A stretch of 64,000 nt of DNA from Mycolicibacterium phocaicum (GCF_010731115.1 NZ_AP022616.1:1612001-1676000); one strand, 5' to 3'. Shown: positions 1-10,670, counted from the first letter of the stretch. The notes: a model not told the origin generated them from the sequence alone. A program made the numbers and translations.

Positions 1-67
1 GCGATTGGACGCGTGGCTTCCGCAGCGCGACCTGGTGTCGTGCTGCCGGGCAGCATGGGGCGCCGAA

Positions 68-1471
68 TCACCCTGCGGTCCTGTCTGTTTCACCCTCGTC
101 GTCTCCACTCTCGGGCGGGTAGAGCGTCGGGTGGTGATACTCATTCGTCCTAGGTTGGCCGACATCGAGCAGTGGTGGTGGGGTCCAGTGGGTTCTGCCG
201 TCGGGGCCCATGGTGGTGCTCCAGCCGCCGGTGTCGACCAGGCGGTTGTCGCGGCCGCAGGCCAGGGTCATGGTGTCGACGTTGGTCAGGCCGTCATCGC
301 GCCAGTTGGTGACGTGATGGGCCTGGCTGCGGGAAGCGGGGGCGGTGCAGTTCGGGCGGGTGCAGCCGTGGTCCCGCCCGAACAACGCCAACCGCTGCGC
401 GGTGCTGGCGGTTCTGGCCGCCCGGCCCAGATAGAGGGGTTGGCCGGTGTGCTCATCGAACACGGCGAGGTAGTTATCCGAGCCCTGAGCGGCCATCCGG
501 ATCAGGTCTTTGATGGGGAGTTTGGTCCCGGTGTGCGTGAGCGCCATCCCGGCACGCTTTTCCAGGTCGGTGACGGTGCAGTTGGCGACCACCGCGACGG
601 GGAACCCGTTGTGCACCCCCGACATCCCGGTGGCGAGCATCATCCGGCCCACGAACGTGAACGCGTCGTACTGGCGCTGCGCCAGGGTGCGGGTATCCGC
701 ATCGATCTGCTCCTGCGTCGGGGTACCCGAGTAGCAGGGGTGTGGGTCGGCGGGGTTGCACATGCCGGGGGCGGCGTACTTGTCGAACAACACCTCCCAG
801 TAGGCCCGCCCTTCAGGGTCGAGTTGGGCGGTCACGTCGGTGCGGCCGTCGGGCCGCTGCTTACCCATGACAAACGAGCGTTGCGGGTCGGGCTCGTCGT
901 CGTTGGGTTCGGGGCCGTCCTGATCCAACTCGTACAAAAGTTTCTGCGCGGCGCGTCGGAGGTCCTCGGGGGTTTTGACCCTCGCATCGGCCACCAGATC
1001 CGCCTCACACTGGGCGACGGTGATCGGGTCGGCCGCCCACAACGGCAGCTTGCCGAAGAACCAGGTGATCACCTGCACGTGCTCGGCATTGATCGCACCG
1101 TCAGCCAGGGTGGCGGCGACCAGCTCCCACACCGGCCCGAGCGGCTCCCCGGTGATGGCCGAGCGCGGACCCAGCTGGTCGCAGTCCCGCACCCGCCGGC
1201 GGGCCTCCTCCCGGCTGACCCGCAACCGCACATGCAACACCTCCGGCCAATCCTTCGCCCCGATCTCCTTGGCCGTCGCCTGCGTCTGTGCCGCGGCCAG
1301 GATCCGGTGATCGACCGCCTCAGCCGCGCACCTCAACGTTTCCCGTCGGGACTGCAACGCCAACAATGTCGGCACATCCAGACCGGTGTAGTCCAGGGCT
1401 GCGAGCCGGGCCTGCGCCGCCTCGTAGGCGGCGTAGGCCTCCTCGATGACGGCCGGATCAGCGAATCCCAT
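68..1471 (-). CDS. DUF222 / HNH endonuclease family protein (13E12 repeat type)
   Basis: 467-aa protein with an N-terminal DUF222 region and a C-terminal HNH nuclease module. The module is seen as Cys pairs (CTRPNC), an AHHVTNW segment and a final CGRDN..LVD segment, consistent with a metal-binding beta-beta-alpha nuclease fold. The family matches the multicopy mycobacterial 13E12 proteins; their exact role is not established, but a DNA nuclease linked to DNA damage or mobility is the usual inference. An ATG 26 codons further upstream is open, but that extension would translate through a perfect SOS box, so the start at 1471 (MGFADPAV) is preferred. The gene stops 67 bases from the window edge and has no operon partner here. 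Confidence 0.85.
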   Translation of the reverse strand: MGFADPAVIEEAYAAYEAAQARLAALDYTGLDVPTLLALQSRRETLRCAAEAVDHRILAAAQTQATAKEIGAKDWPEVLHVRLRVSREEARRRVRDCDQLGPRSAITGEPLGPVWELVAATLADGAINAEHVQVITWFFGKLPLWAADPITVAQCEADLVADARVKTPEDLRRAAQKLLYELDQDGPEPNDDEPDPQRSFVMGKQRPDGRTDVTAQLDPEGRAYWEVLFDKYAAPGMCNPADPHPCYSGTPTQEQIDADTRTLAQRQYDAFTFVGRMMLATGMSGVHNGFPVAVVANCTVTDLEKRAGMALTHTGTKLPIKDLIRMAAQGSDNYLAVFDEHTGQPLYLGRAARTASTAQRLALFGRDHGCTRPNCTAPASRSQAHHVTNWRDDGLTNVDTMTLACGRDNRLVDTGGWSTTMGPDGRTHWTPPPLLDVGQPRTNEYHHPTLYPPESGDDEGETDRTAG

Positions 1472-1474
1472 ACA

Positions 1475-1490
1475 TCGAACACTAGTTCGA
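1475..1490. promoter_or_regulatory. LexA-binding SOS box (perfect palindrome)
   Basis: TCGAAC-ACTA-GTTCGA is an exact match to the mycobacterial SOS box pattern TCGAAC-N4-GTTCGA. It lies 4 bases upstream of the preferred ATG of the DUF222/HNH gene, so LexA bound here would block transcription or early elongation. Several M. tuberculosis 13E12-family genes are known to carry such boxes. The rest of the gap to 1611 shows nothing else recognisable. Confidence 0.9.
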
Positions 1491-1611
1491 ACCACTGACA
1501 AGAAACCGCAGTTTGGGACGCCTGTGCCGAAAGTGACTGATGAGGTCAAACATGTTGCCCAGCAGGATGTTCTGCCCGCCGAGAAACTCCGAAGCTACCG
1601 CCCCGAACTCG

Positions 1612-2937
1612 TCAGTCCTCGCGGAACCCGGGCACCCATTTGTCGACGATATCGGCGTAGTTGATGGTCGCGTCGAGCTGTGCGGCGATGCCGAGCAGAC
1701 CGCCGAGCACCCGGAACATCATCAGGTAGTTGGGCGGCAGGTTCAGTTGGCGGCTGGTCTTGAACGTGGCGGCGAACTGCTCGCTGCGGATGTCTGCCGC
1801 AGTGGCGGCGATGCCCTGCAGCCACTTGCGGCTGAAGTGGAAACTCTTGTGCCGCAACGGTTCGATGTACGGCAGCAGGTAGGCGTTGATCTCCTCGTGC
1901 GACACCGTGGCACCCGGTGGGATGAAGCCTTCCTCCCGGAGGTAGGCCGTCATCTCCTCCCACTTCTCATCGCGCGCGAGCCGCAGGATGGGGCCGGTGG
2001 CGCGCGGCAGGCCGCCCTCGTGGACCGCCACGGCACCGAAGTCCATGACACCGAACCGGCCGTCGTCGAGCAGCATGAAATTGCCGGGATGCGTGTCCAC
2101 ATGCAGCAGCCCGCAGCGATAGGGGGCGCTGATGGTGACCTCGAGCAACAGGTGCGCGCACCGGTTGCGTTCGTCTTCGGTGCCGCCCGCGATGATCTCG
2201 GAGAGCTTGCGGCCCTCCATCCATTCGGTGATGACGACCTTTGGTGACGATGCGACGACCGCCGGCACATAGAACTGCGGATCCCCCGCGAAAGCCTTGG
2301 CGAACGCGCGCTGATAGTCCGCCTCGATGCGGTAGTTCAGCTCTTCCTCGGTGCGCTCGATGAGCTCGTCGATGATGCTCTTGACGTCGGCGCCCGGAAC
2401 CACCTGCTTGAACAGCGTGGTGAGCATGCGCAGCGTCTTGAGGTCGGCGCGCACGGCCTCATCGGCACCCGGGTACTGCACCTTGACCGCGACGCGGCGG
2501 CCGTCGCCCCACACCGCGCTGTGCACCTGCCCGATGCTCGCGGAGGCGACGGGCGTGTCGTCGAAAGACTGGAACCGCTCGCGCCACTTGGTGCCCAGCT
2601 GGGCGTCGAGCACGCGGTGCACCTTGTCGGCGGGCAGTGGCGGGGCGTCGCTCTGAAGTTTGGTCAGGGCTTCGCGGTAGGGCTCGGCATACGCCGGTGG
2701 GATGGCGGCCTCCATGACCGAAAGCGCTTGTCCCAGCTTCATGGCCGCGCCCTTGAGCTCCCCCAGCACCTGGAAGAGCTGCTCGGCGGCCTTCTCGACG
2801 AGCTCGGCGTTGACGTCCTCTTTCGACTTGCCGGCCATGCGCTTGCCGACGCCCAGGACGGCGCGACCTGCGATCCCGGCAGGAAGGGTTGCCAGCTTGG
2901 CGGCACGTCCCGTGCGGCCACGGCGGATTTCAGCCAT
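1612..2937 (-). CDS. ABC1 / AarF (UbiB-like) atypical kinase family protein
   Basis: 441-aa protein of the ABC1 atypical kinase family, resembling mycobacterial Rv3197-type proteins. Visible signatures are the family KxGQ motif within LKGAAMKLGQALS, an Ala-rich nucleotide loop (ASASIGQVH), the VAVKVQYPG lysine strand, and the catalytic segment HVDTHPGNFMLLDDGRFGVMDFGA. Members elsewhere act in quinone or lipid metabolism; the mycobacterial paralogue has been linked to macrolide response, and the substrate here is unknown. An upstream in-frame TTG (2973) is possible. The ATG at 2937 (MAEIRRGR) is chosen because it matches the usual N-terminus of the family. It sits just downstream of pepE on the same strand and is probably co-transcribed with it. 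Confidence 0.85.
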   Translation of the reverse strand: MAEIRRGRTGRAAKLATLPAGIAGRAVLGVGKRMAGKSKEDVNAELVEKAAEQLFQVLGELKGAAMKLGQALSVMEAAIPPAYAEPYREALTKLQSDAPPLPADKVHRVLDAQLGTKWRERFQSFDDTPVASASIGQVHSAVWGDGRRVAVKVQYPGADEAVRADLKTLRMLTTLFKQVVPGADVKSIIDELIERTEEELNYRIEADYQRAFAKAFAGDPQFYVPAVVASSPKVVITEWMEGRKLSEIIAGGTEDERNRCAHLLLEVTISAPYRCGLLHVDTHPGNFMLLDDGRFGVMDFGAVAVHEGGLPRATGPILRLARDEKWEEMTAYLREEGFIPPGATVSHEEINAYLLPYIEPLRHKSFHFSRKWLQGIAATAADIRSEQFAATFKTSRQLNLPPNYLMMFRVLGGLLGIAAQLDATINYADIVDKWVPGFRED

Positions 2938-2979
2938 GGCCTCGATCTTGGCTTTCTTAGCCGATCTTGACAACAGCCG

Positions 2980-4104
2980 CTACGAAACCGGGACAACCAC
3001 CAGCTCGTGCGGCTGGTTGTTCATCGATACGCAGCCGTCGTCGGTGACGACGACGATGTCCTCGATCCGGGCGCCCCACTGCCCCGCGAAGTACACACCG
3101 GGCTCGACGCTGAACGCCATGCCCGGCTCCAGCGTCAAACCGTTGCCCGCCACGATGTACGGCTCCTCGTGGACCGACAGGCCGATGCCGTGACCGGTGC
3201 GGTGCACGAACACCTCGGCCAGCCCCTCGGCGGCCAGCACGTCGCGGGCCGCGGCGTCGATCTGCTCGGCGGTCATCCCGGGCCGGACGGCGGCCACCGC
3301 CGCCGCCTGCGCCCGCTGCAGCACCGAATACTGTTGCGCCACCACGGGATCGGGCTCGCCGATGCTGTAGGTCCTGGTGCAGTCGGAGTTGTAGCCGGGC
3401 TCGACGGGCCCGCCGATGTCGACGACGACGATGTCACCGACCTGCAGTTCGCGGTCGGAGCATTCGTGGTGCGGGTCCGCCCCGTTGGGACCGGAGCCGA
3501 CGATGATGAACGCCACCTCCGAATGACCTTCGGCCACAATAGCTTCCGCGATGTCCGCGGAAACGTCGGCCTCGGTACGTCCCGGCTTCAGGAACTCGGG
3601 CACCCGCGCGTGGACGCGGTCGATGGCCGCGCCGGCCTTAGTCAGGGCGTCGATCTCGCTGGGGTCCTTGATCATTCGCAACTGCCGCAGCACATCGGTG
3701 GCCAGCACCGGCACCGCGCCGAGGACCGACGCCAGCGGCAGCAGGTGCAGGGCCGGCATGGCATCGGTGACCGCGACCGTGCTGCCCGGCAGCGCCGCGG
3801 CCACCAACGCGTAGGGATCGTCCCCGTCGACCCAATCCTCAACCGTCAGGCCCAGTTCCAGGATCGCCGACTCCTTCAGCGACGCCAATTCCAGCCGCGG
3901 CACCACGACCGTCGGCGTCGAACCGTCGGCCGGCACCACGAGTGCCGTCAACCGCTCGAAGGTCTGTGCGCGCGACCCCACCAGGTACCGGAGGTCGTAC
4001 CCCGGAGTGATGACCAGCCCGGCCAGGCCGGCGGCATGGGCAGCCGCGGCGGCCGAGCGCAGACGCGCGGCATAGACGTCGGTGTTGAATCGCGCTGAGC
4101 TCAT
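2980..4104 (-). CDS. pepE: M24-family Xaa-Pro dipeptidase (PepE)
   Basis: 374-aa cytoplasmic metallopeptidase of the M24 (pita-bread) family, expected to hydrolyse Xaa-Pro dipeptides with two metal ions. Metal ligands are visible in order: the two Asp in VVDIGGPVEPGYNSDCTR, the His in HRTGHGIGLSVHEEP, the Glu in SVEPGVY and the Glu in RIEDIVVVTDDG. The N-terminal creatinase-like domain covers about the first 130 residues. It corresponds to Rv2089c by size and position next to the Rv2090-like exonuclease. It starts 52 bases from the divergent exonuclease start, so the two share an intergenic promoter region. Confidence 0.92.
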   Translation of the reverse strand: MSSARFNTDVYAARLRSAAAAAHAAGLAGLVITPGYDLRYLVGSRAQTFERLTALVVPADGSTPTVVVPRLELASLKESAILELGLTVEDWVDGDDPYALVAAALPGSTVAVTDAMPALHLLPLASVLGAVPVLATDVLRQLRMIKDPSEIDALTKAGAAIDRVHARVPEFLKPGRTEADVSADIAEAIVAEGHSEVAFIIVGSGPNGADPHHECSDRELQVGDIVVVDIGGPVEPGYNSDCTRTYSIGEPDPVVAQQYSVLQRAQAAAVAAVRPGMTAEQIDAAARDVLAAEGLAEVFVHRTGHGIGLSVHEEPYIVAGNGLTLEPGMAFSVEPGVYFAGQWGARIEDIVVVTDDGCVSMNNQPHELVVVPVS

Positions 4105-4156
4105 GGCAATAGGCTAGTGCGATGCTGACCGACATCCGTGACAGGCGGGCCCGAGC

Positions 4157-5107
4157 ATGAGCCAGCCGATCCTGCTCCTCGACGGCGCCAGCATGTGGTT
4201 CCGGTCGTACTTCGGGGTGCCGTCCTCGATCACCGCGCCCGACGGCCGCCCCGTCAACGCGGTCCGCGGTTTCATCGACAACATCGCGGCCCTGGTCACC
4301 CAGCACCGTCCCGGCCGCCTGGTGGTGTGCCTCGACCTCGATTGGCGGCCGCAGTGGCGCGTCGACCTGATCCCGTCCTACAAGGCGCACCGGGTTCTCG
4401 AGGAGAACCCCGACGGCGAGCCCGACATCGAGGAAGTGCCCGACGATCTGACACCGCAGGTCGCGATGATCATGGAGCTGCTCGACGCGTTCGGCATCGC
4501 CACGGCGGGCGCCGCGGGTTTCGAGGCGGACGACGTGCTCGGCACGCTGGCGACCCGGGAACAGACCGACCCCGCGATCGTGGTCAGCGGCGACCGCGAC
4601 CTGCTGCAGCTGGCCAGTGATGACGGACCTGGAATCAGGGTGTTCTATATCGGTCGCGGCCTGGCCAAGGCGGTGCTGTACGGGCCGGCCGAGGTCGCCG
4701 AGACCTATGGCGTCCCGCTCGACCGCGCCGGTGCGGCATATGCCGAACTCGCCCTGATGCGCGGCGATGCGTCCGACGGTCTGCCGGGCGTGGCCGGCAT
4801 CGGTGAGAAGACCGCGTCGACGCTGCTGCAGACCTACGGTTCGCTGGCTGCGATCGAGGCGGCCGCGCAGGACCCGACGTCCAAAATGGCTGCGGCGCAA
4901 CGTAAGAAGCTGCTGGCCGCAGCGGACTACATCACGGCCGCGCTGCCCGTCGTCCTCGTCGCGACCGATGCGCCGGTGTCCCTGTCGACAGCGTCCGACG
5001 CGCTGCCGCTCGCCGCGCGCAACCCACAGCGCGTGGCCGACCTGGCCGGCAAATACGGCGTCACAAATTCCATCGCGCGGCTGCAGAAGGCGCTCGACAA
5101 GCTGTAG
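4157..5107 (+). CDS. 5'-3' exonuclease (FEN/Pol I N-terminal family)
   Basis: 316-aa stand-alone 5'-3' exonuclease of the family that forms the N-terminal domain of DNA polymerase I, expected to remove RNA primers or flaps with two metal ions. Acidic clusters typical of the family are visible: LLLDGAS near the N-terminus, [24 protein letters not shown], and the helix-hairpin-helix region [17 protein letters not shown] that binds duplex DNA. It matches Rv2090 by context (pepE on one side, DUF4333 membrane protein on the other). A 15-bp stem-loop just after the stop serves as a terminator. Confidence 0.92.
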   Translation: MSQPILLLDGASMWFRSYFGVPSSITAPDGRPVNAVRGFIDNIAALVTQHRPGRLVVCLDLDWRPQWRVDLIPSYKAHRVLEENPDGEPDIEEVPDDLTPQVAMIMELLDAFGIATAGAAGFEADDVLGTLATREQTDPAIVVSGDRDLLQLASDDGPGIRVFYIGRGLAKAVLYGPAEVAETYGVPLDRAGAAYAELALMRGDASDGLPGVAGIGEKTASTLLQTYGSLAAIEAAAQDPTSKMAAAQRKKLLAAADYITAALPVVLVATDAPVSLSTASDALPLAARNPQRVADLAGKYGVTNSIARLQKALDKL

Positions 5108-5117
5108 TCACCAAACG

Positions 5118-5154
5118 CAGAACTGCCCCTTTCCGAGGAAAAGGGGCAGTTCTG
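5118..5154. terminator. Bidirectional hairpin terminator
   Basis: Perfect 15-bp stem (CAGAACTGCCCCTTT pairs with AAAGGGGCAGTTCTG) with a 7-nt loop, placed between the convergent exonuclease and DUF4333 genes. The T-rich and A-rich stem bases make it usable from both sides. Confidence 0.85.
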
Positions 5155-5172
5155 GCGTCACGCGCGGGTGCG

Positions 5173-5916
5173 TTACTTCGGGCGGCCGACCTCGTACGTG
5201 CCCTTGTCGTCCTTGAACGTGACCTTGACGGTGCGCTTGGTGCCGTCGATGTTCACGTCGCAGTCGAACGTCTGCCCGGACTTGACCTCAGGGTCGCTGC
5301 CGTTGTTGCACTTGACGTCCTTGACGTTCTTGGCGCCGTAGCCGTTGGTCTCGTCAGTGAGGATCTTCTGCACGCCCGACTGCGCGGCGTTGATGTCGAG
5401 CTTGGTGGTGACGAAGAAGCCCGGCCACAGGAACCCGAGGACGCCGACGACCGCGACGACGACGGCGGCCACGACGCCACCGATGATCATCAGCGTCTTG
5501 CTGCTGGCCTTCTTGGCGGCCGGGGCGCCGAACTGCTGGTCGAACTGCTGGCCCGCGGCACCGTCACCGAACTGCGGCTGACCGTATTGACCCGGCTGGC
5601 CGTACTGGGGCTGACCGTACTGTCCCGGCTGGCCGTACTGCGGCTGACCGTAGGCGCCCGGCTGCGGGTAGCCCTGCTGCGGGTAGCCCGGGTACTGCTG
5701 CTGGGGGTAGCCCGGAACCTGCTGCGCCCCAGGCTGGGCGGCACCGGGCTGAACGGCCGGGTACTGCTGCTGGTACTGCTCCGGGTTGTAGGCCGGCTGC
5801 TGTCCCCATGCCGGGGCGGCAGTGGTCGGCTGCTCGGCGCCGGACGCCGGCTGACCCCAAGCGGGCTGCTGACCTTGCCACTGCTGTGACGGATCAGTTC
5901 CCTCTGGACCGCTCAT
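5173..5916 (-). CDS. Pro/Gln/Gly/Tyr-rich single-pass membrane protein with C-terminal DUF4333 domain
   Basis: 247-aa protein in three parts. Residues 1 to about 130 are low-complexity and rich in Gln, Pro, Tyr and Gly, including several near-identical [11 protein letters not shown] units. A membrane helix follows ([20 protein letters not shown]), then an extracytoplasmic DUF4333 domain with two Cys ([10 protein letters not shown]...FDCDV) that could form a disulfide. The layout equals Rv2091c. Function is unknown; similar tails occur in mycobacterial cell-envelope proteins. A good ribosome site (GGGAGAG) precedes the ATG at 5916. It is convergent with the exonuclease and divergent from the metallo-hydrolase. 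Confidence 0.88.
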   Translation of the reverse strand: MSGPEGTDPSQQWQGQQPAWGQPASGAEQPTTAAPAWGQQPAYNPEQYQQQYPAVQPGAAQPGAQQVPGYPQQQYPGYPQQGYPQPGAYGQPQYGQPGQYGQPQYGQPGQYGQPQFGDGAAGQQFDQQFGAPAAKKASSKTLMIIGGVVAAVVVAVVGVLGFLWPGFFVTTKLDINAAQSGVQKILTDETNGYGAKNVKDVKCNNGSDPEVKSGQTFDCDVNIDGTKRTVKVTFKDDKGTYEVGRPK

Positions 5917-6058
5917 CGTCTCTCCCTCGGTGCTCTACTACTCGGACGTCATCCGGGCTGCTGGTCAACCACACTACCGGTGCCGCCGTTCCTGGATGAC
6001 CTGCACGCGGGGCGCGTGTCTGGGCATTACCTGACCCGGCCGGCCTTAGTCTCGCGGT

Positions 6059-6937
6059 ATGACGGACCAAATCCGGCTCGGCAACGCCATCTTGACCCGC
6101 GTCGCGGAAACCCAGGTGCAAATCCCGACCACCCTGTGGCCGTCGACGCCGCCGGAGGCCTGGCACGCCGAGGCCGAACTCCTGGCGCCACGGTTCTGGA
6201 ACCCCGAGACCGACCTGTTCCGGATCGCGATCCAGAGCTGGGTGCTGCAGGTCGACGGGCTGACCATCGTCATCGACACCGGCGCCGGCAACGATCGGCA
6301 CCGGCCGCACATGCTGCCGCTGGATCACCTCAGCACGCCGTTCCTCGACAACATGCGCGCTGCGGGCATCGACCCGGCAGCCGTCGACGTCGTGCTCAAC
6401 ACGCACCTGCACACCGATCACGTCGGCTGGAACACCCAATTGGTCGACGACGCTTGGGCCCCGACGTTCCCCAACGCCCGGTACCTGATGCCCGAGGCCG
6501 ACTACCGATTCTTCGCGCCCGACAACCCCGAGACCACCGACGAGATGCGAACGGTGTTCGAGGACAGCGTCATTCCCGTGGCCGACCAGACCGAGCAGTT
6601 CTCCGGCGACTATCAGCTGAGCGACTCGGTGTGGTTGCGTCCGGCGCCCGGCCACACACCCGGCTCGTCGGTGTTGTGGCTCGATGCCGGTAAGCCGGCG
6701 GTATTCGTCGGCGACCTGACGCACTGCCCCATCCAGATTCCCCGGCCGGATGATCCGTGCGCGTTCGACGTCAACGGGGCCGAAGCGACCGTCACCCGCA
6801 AGCGGGTGTTCACCGAGGCATCCCGGCGGCGGGCGGCGGTGGTGCCGGCGCACTATGCCGGCCACGGCGGCGCAACCATCGTGGCGCGCGGCGACCGGTT
6901 CATGGTCGACGACTGGCTGGATCTGAGTCCGGCCTGA
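6059..6937 (+). CDS. MBL-fold metallo-hydrolase
   Basis: 292-aa metallo-beta-lactamase-fold hydrolase. The zinc motif HxHxDH is clear in NTHLHTDHVGWN, followed by a later metal His in PAPGHTPGSSV and an Asp in VFVGDLTHCP; the last His is probably in VPAHYAGHG. The fold is shared with N-acyl-homoserine lactonases and related ester or lactone hydrolases, and the substrate cannot be told from the sequence. No signal peptide is seen, so it should be cytoplasmic. It is convergent with helY, whose stop lies 12 bases away. Confidence 0.88.
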   Translation: MTDQIRLGNAILTRVAETQVQIPTTLWPSTPPEAWHAEAELLAPRFWNPETDLFRIAIQSWVLQVDGLTIVIDTGAGNDRHRPHMLPLDHLSTPFLDNMRAAGIDPAAVDVVLNTHLHTDHVGWNTQLVDDAWAPTFPNARYLMPEADYRFFAPDNPETTDEMRTVFEDSVIPVADQTEQFSGDYQLSDSVWLRPAPGHTPGSSVLWLDAGKPAVFVGDLTHCPIQIPRPDDPCAFDVNGAEATVTRKRVFTEASRRRAAVVPAHYAGHGGATIVARGDRFMVDDWLDLSPA

Positions 6938-6949
6938 GCCGGCGGCAGC

Positions 6950-9739
6950 TCACATGCTGTCGATGGCGACGACACCGCGACGCACGGCGCCGATGGCCCG
7001 CTTGGCCGTGGCCCGCAGCTGCGGCGACGGCGCGGCGAGCCGCACCTGGTCCAGCAGGTCCAGCACCTGGCGACACCACCGCACGAAATCACCTGCGGGC
7101 AGCGCGTTTCCGTTGCCGTTGTCGGACATCAGCAGCGCCGCGGTCAGATCACCGTAGGTCGCCCAGCTGTACATCGCCGCGGCGAAACCGGCGTCGGGTT
7201 CCCGGCTGAACGGCAGCCGGTGCCGGCGCTCGTCGCCGCGGATGTCGGTCCACAGCCTGCGAGTCTTGGCCAGCGCCCGCCGTACCTCGTCGGTGACCTG
7301 CTCGGAGCCCGGCGGCACCGTCGGGCCGTCACCGCGGGATTCGAACAGCACCGCGGACACGACCGCGGCCAGCTCGGCCGGATTCAGGGTGTCCCACACG
7401 CCGCCGCGCAGGCACTCGGCGACCAGCAGGTCGCTCTCGCTGTAGATGCGGGCCAGGAGCCGTCCGTCGTCGGTGACCGCAGGCTCGCCTTCGGCGCCTT
7501 CGATGAAGCCCCGCTCGCTGAGCAGCGACACGATGCGGTCGAAGGTGCGCGCCAGCGAGTTGGTGGCCGCGGCGACTTTCTGCTGGGTCTGGTCGTTGTC
7601 GCGTTCGATACGCAGGTAACGCTCGGCGGCGCGCACCCTGGCTTCGCGGTCGGGCAGTTGATGCGCGGGGTGCCGGCGCATCTGCTCGCGCAGGCCGGCG
7701 AGCTCCGGATCGATGTCCGGTGTCGCCTCCGTGGCGCCGCGGCTGCGCCGCACCGACGGCACATCGAGGCTGTCGGCCGCCCGCAGCAGCGCCAATGCCA
7801 GATCACGGCGCACCTTCGGCTGCCGGTGCTCCACCCGCTTGGGCAGCGACATGCTGCCCAGACGCTGCGACGTCCCGGCGTAGTCGGCGGCGGAAATCCT
7901 TCCCGCCCAACGATGTTCGGTCAGCACCAGCGGGCGGGGGTCGTCGGCGTCGAACGCCGGCTCCAGCACCACGGCCAGTCCGCTGCGCCGACCCAGGCCG
8001 ATGGCTATGACGTCGCCCCGCTTGAGCCCGGCCAGCGCGTCGTTGATGCCCTTGCGCCGCGTCAGGCGACCGGCCCGGGACTGCGCCCGCTCACGTTCGG
8101 TGATGCTCGCCCGCAGCCGGGCGTACTCGAGCACGGACTCCCAGTCGTCACTCTGCTCGGCTGCAATCTCGGCGAGCATCCGCTCACCGCGCTTGATACC
8201 GCGCACCAGCCCGGTGACCGAGCGGTCCGCCTGGTACTGCGCGAACGACTGCTCGAGCAACCGGTGCGCCGCGGCCGGCGTCATGTGCTGCACCAGGTTG
8301 ATCGTCATGTTGTACGACGGCGCGAAGGAACTGCGCAGCGGGAAGGTTCGGGTCGACGCCAGGCCGGCGACCTGGGCCGGATCGGCCATCTCGTCGGTGG
8401 CATGCCACAGCACTACGGCGTGGCCCTCGACGTCGATGCCGCGGCGGCCGGCGCGACCGGTCAGCTGGGTGTACTCCCCCGGCGTCAACGGGGCGTGCTG
8501 CTCGCCGTTGTACTTGACCAACCGTTCCAGCACGACGGTACGGGCCGGCATGTTGATGCCCAAAGCCAGTGTCTCCGTGGCGAAGACGGCCTTGACCAGG
8601 CCCGCGGTGAACAGCTCCTCGACGGTGTGCCGGAACACCGGCAGCAGCCCGGCGTGGTGGGCGGCCAATCCGCGCAGCAGGCCTTCGCGCCACTCGTGAT
8701 AGTCCAGCACCGCCAGATCGGACTCGGCCAGATCGGCACAGCGCCGGTCGACGATCTCGGCGATCCGGTCGCGCTCGGTCTTGTTGGTCAGCCGCACCGC
8801 CGATCGCAGGCACTGCTTGACCGCGGCGTCACACCCGGCGCGGGAGAACACGAATGTGATGGCCGGCAGCAGCCCGGCCTGGTCGAGTGTGCCGATGACG
8901 TCGGGCCGGCTCGGCGGGCGGTACATGGCGGGCCGGCCCCGATGGCCGTCGCGGCCGCGCCCGCGGGGCTGCCAGTCCATCAACCGGTCCGCCTCGCGGC
9001 GATGCGCGATGTGCCGCAACAACTCCGGGTCGACGCGCGCCTTCCCCTTGCCGGGGGCCGCACCCTTGGACAGGTCGAAGAGATCGAAGAGCCGCTTGCC
9101 CACCAGCATGTGCTGCCACAGCGGCACCGGGCGGTGTTCGTCGACGACGACGGTCGTGTCACCACGGACCGTCTGGATCCAGCCGCCGAACTCCTCGGCG
9201 TTGCTCACCGTCGCCGACAGGCTGACCAGCCGGACCTCGTCGGGCAGGTGCAGGATCACTTCCTCCCACACCGCGCCGCGCATCCGGTCGGCGAGGAAGT
9301 GCACCTCGTCCATCACGACGTACGCCAGGCCGTGCAGCGCAGGCGAATCGGCGTACAGCATGTTGCGCAGCACTTCGGTGGTCATGACCACGATGTCGGC
9401 GTCGCCGTTGATCGCCTGGTCACCGGTGAGCAGGCCGATGCGTTCGGGGCCGTAGCGGGCCACCAGATCGTTGTGCTTCTGGTTGCTCAGTGCCTTGATC
9501 GGGGTGGTGTAGAAGCACTTCCGCCCGGCGGCCAGCGCCAGATGCACCGCGAATTCGCCGACGACGGTCTTGCCGGCGCCGGTCGGGGCACAGACCAGAA
9601 CGCCGCGCCCGTTCTCGAGCGCCACGCAGGCGTTGGTCTGGAACGGGTCCAGGGTGAACGACAGGCCGGCGGCGAAGTCACGCAGTTGCGGCCCCGGCTC
9701 GACCGGGGCCGCCTCCTGCGGGTCAGGTGGCGTCGTCAT
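6950..9739 (-). CDS. helY: Ski2/Mtr4-type superfamily 2 RNA/DNA helicase HelY
   Basis: 929-aa ATP-dependent helicase. Motif I ([13 protein letters not shown]), motif II ([15 protein letters not shown]), motif III ([15 protein letters not shown]) and motif VI ([16 protein letters not shown]) are all visible, followed by the long C-terminal Ski2-like accessory domains. It corresponds to mycobacterial HelY (Rv2092c, about 906 aa). Its first 17 bases overlap the end of tatC, so translation is probably coupled and it is the last gene of the pafA-to-helY run. Family members unwind structured RNA in decay or processing; a direct role for HelY is not established here. Confidence 0.95.
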   Translation of the reverse strand: MTTPPDPQEAAPVEPGPQLRDFAAGLSFTLDPFQTNACVALENGRGVLVCAPTGAGKTVVGEFAVHLALAAGRKCFYTTPIKALSNQKHNDLVARYGPERIGLLTGDQAINGDADIVVMTTEVLRNMLYADSPALHGLAYVVMDEVHFLADRMRGAVWEEVILHLPDEVRLVSLSATVSNAEEFGGWIQTVRGDTTVVVDEHRPVPLWQHMLVGKRLFDLFDLSKGAAPGKGKARVDPELLRHIAHRREADRLMDWQPRGRGRDGHRGRPAMYRPPSRPDVIGTLDQAGLLPAITFVFSRAGCDAAVKQCLRSAVRLTNKTERDRIAEIVDRRCADLAESDLAVLDYHEWREGLLRGLAAHHAGLLPVFRHTVEELFTAGLVKAVFATETLALGINMPARTVVLERLVKYNGEQHAPLTPGEYTQLTGRAGRRGIDVEGHAVVLWHATDEMADPAQVAGLASTRTFPLRSSFAPSYNMTINLVQHMTPAAAHRLLEQSFAQYQADRSVTGLVRGIKRGERMLAEIAAEQSDDWESVLEYARLRASITERERAQSRAGRLTRRKGINDALAGLKRGDVIAIGLGRRSGLAVVLEPAFDADDPRPLVLTEHRWAGRISAADYAGTSQRLGSMSLPKRVEHRQPKVRRDLALALLRAADSLDVPSVRRSRGATEATPDIDPELAGLREQMRRHPAHQLPDREARVRAAERYLRIERDNDQTQQKVAAATNSLARTFDRIVSLLSERGFIEGAEGEPAVTDDGRLLARIYSESDLLVAECLRGGVWDTLNPAELAAVVSAVLFESRGDGPTVPPGSEQVTDEVRRALAKTRRLWTDIRGDERRHRLPFSREPDAGFAAAMYSWATYGDLTAALLMSDNGNGNALPAGDFVRWCRQVLDLLDQVRLAAPSPQLRATAKRAIGAVRRGVVAIDSM

Positions 9740-10670
9740 CGATGGTCAGCCGGGTCGGCGTCGGCACGGCAGATGGCGCATCGATGGGTTCTACCGGCCC
9801 GATCGGGGCGGCCTCGTCGTCGGGAACGGTCTCGGCTTCGCGCCGGGCCTTGCGCCGGTCGTGGAGCCGTGCCACCTGGATCGACATCTCCAGCAGCACC
9901 GTCAGCGCGAGCGACAGCGCCAGCATCGAGAACGGGTCCGAGCCGGGCGTCACGAACGCCGCGAACACGAACAGGCCGAAGATCAGCCCGCGACGCCAGG
10001 CCTTGAGCTTCTCGTAGGTGAGCACCCCGACCAGGTTCAGCATGATGATCAGCAGCGGGAACTCGAAGCTGATGCCGAACACGATCAGCAGGTTGATCAG
10101 GAAGCCGAAGTACTGCTCACCGGACAGCGCGGTGATCTGCACATCGCTACCGACGGTCAACAGGAACGACAGCGCCGTCGACAACACGACGTACGCCAGC
10201 ACAGCGCCACCCACGAACAGCACCGCACCGACGCCGACGAACAGCGACGCCAAACGCCTTTCATTCTTGTACAGGCCCGGCGTGATGAACGCCCAGATCT
10301 GATAGAGCCACACCGGGCAGGCCAGGATGATGCCCGCCGCCATGCCGACCTTCAGACGCAGCATGAACTGGTCGAACGGTGCCGTGGCCAACAGCCGGCA
10401 CTCCCCGTCGGGCGCGATCGTCGCACGCGACGACGCCGGCAGCGAGCAGTACGGACCGCGCAGCCAGTCACCGAGGCTGGGGAATCCGAAGAAGCCGTGC
10501 CCGTACCAGAGGAAGCCGACGACGGTCGTCAACAGGACCGCGACGACCGCGATCAGCAACCGTGTCCGGAGCTCCTCGAGATGATCGACGAGCGACATGG
10601 TGCCGTCAGGGTTGACCCGCGACCGTCGGCGGCGCGGGTCGAGCTTTCGGAAGATTCCAGTTACTGGCAC
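9723..10670 (-). CDS. tatC: Twin-arginine translocase subunit TatC
   Basis: 315-aa inner-membrane protein with six hydrophobic segments. The TatC N-terminal signature [15 protein letters not shown] is present, as are the conserved regions [33 protein letters not shown] (read in parts) and [10 protein letters not shown]. TatC is the receptor for folded Tat substrates with an RR motif. The extended N-terminus (about 23 residues before MSLVDHL) and the charged C-terminal tail match the mycobacterial form (Rv2093c). It sits between tatA upstream and helY downstream. A likely Tat substrate, the cupin at 16476, lies in the same window. Confidence 0.97.
   Translation of the reverse strand: MPVTGIFRKLDPRRRRSRVNPDGTMSLVDHLEELRTRLLIAVVAVLLTTVVGFLWYGHGFFGFPSLGDWLRGPYCSLPASSRATIAPDGECRLLATAPFDQFMLRLKVGMAAGIILACPVWLYQIWAFITPGLYKNERRLASLFVGVGAVLFVGGAVLAYVVLSTALSFLLTVGSDVQITALSGEQYFGFLINLLIVFGISFEFPLLIIMLNLVGVLTYEKLKAWRRGLIFGLFVFAAFVTPGSDPFSMLALSLALTVLLEMSIQVARLHDRRKARREAETVPDDEAAPIGPVEPIDAPSAVPTPTRLTIDDDAT

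Noticed and set aside
5570..5760. Repeats in the DUF4333 gene as a possible CRISPR or regulatory array
   Set aside because: They are in-frame codon repeats for [15 protein letters not shown] peptide units without unique spacers.
7220..10006. 928-codon open frame antisense to helY and tatC
   Set aside because: Shadow caused by GC-rich codon use; composition is His/Arg/Gly/Gln-rich without domains, and helY is unmistakable on the other strand.
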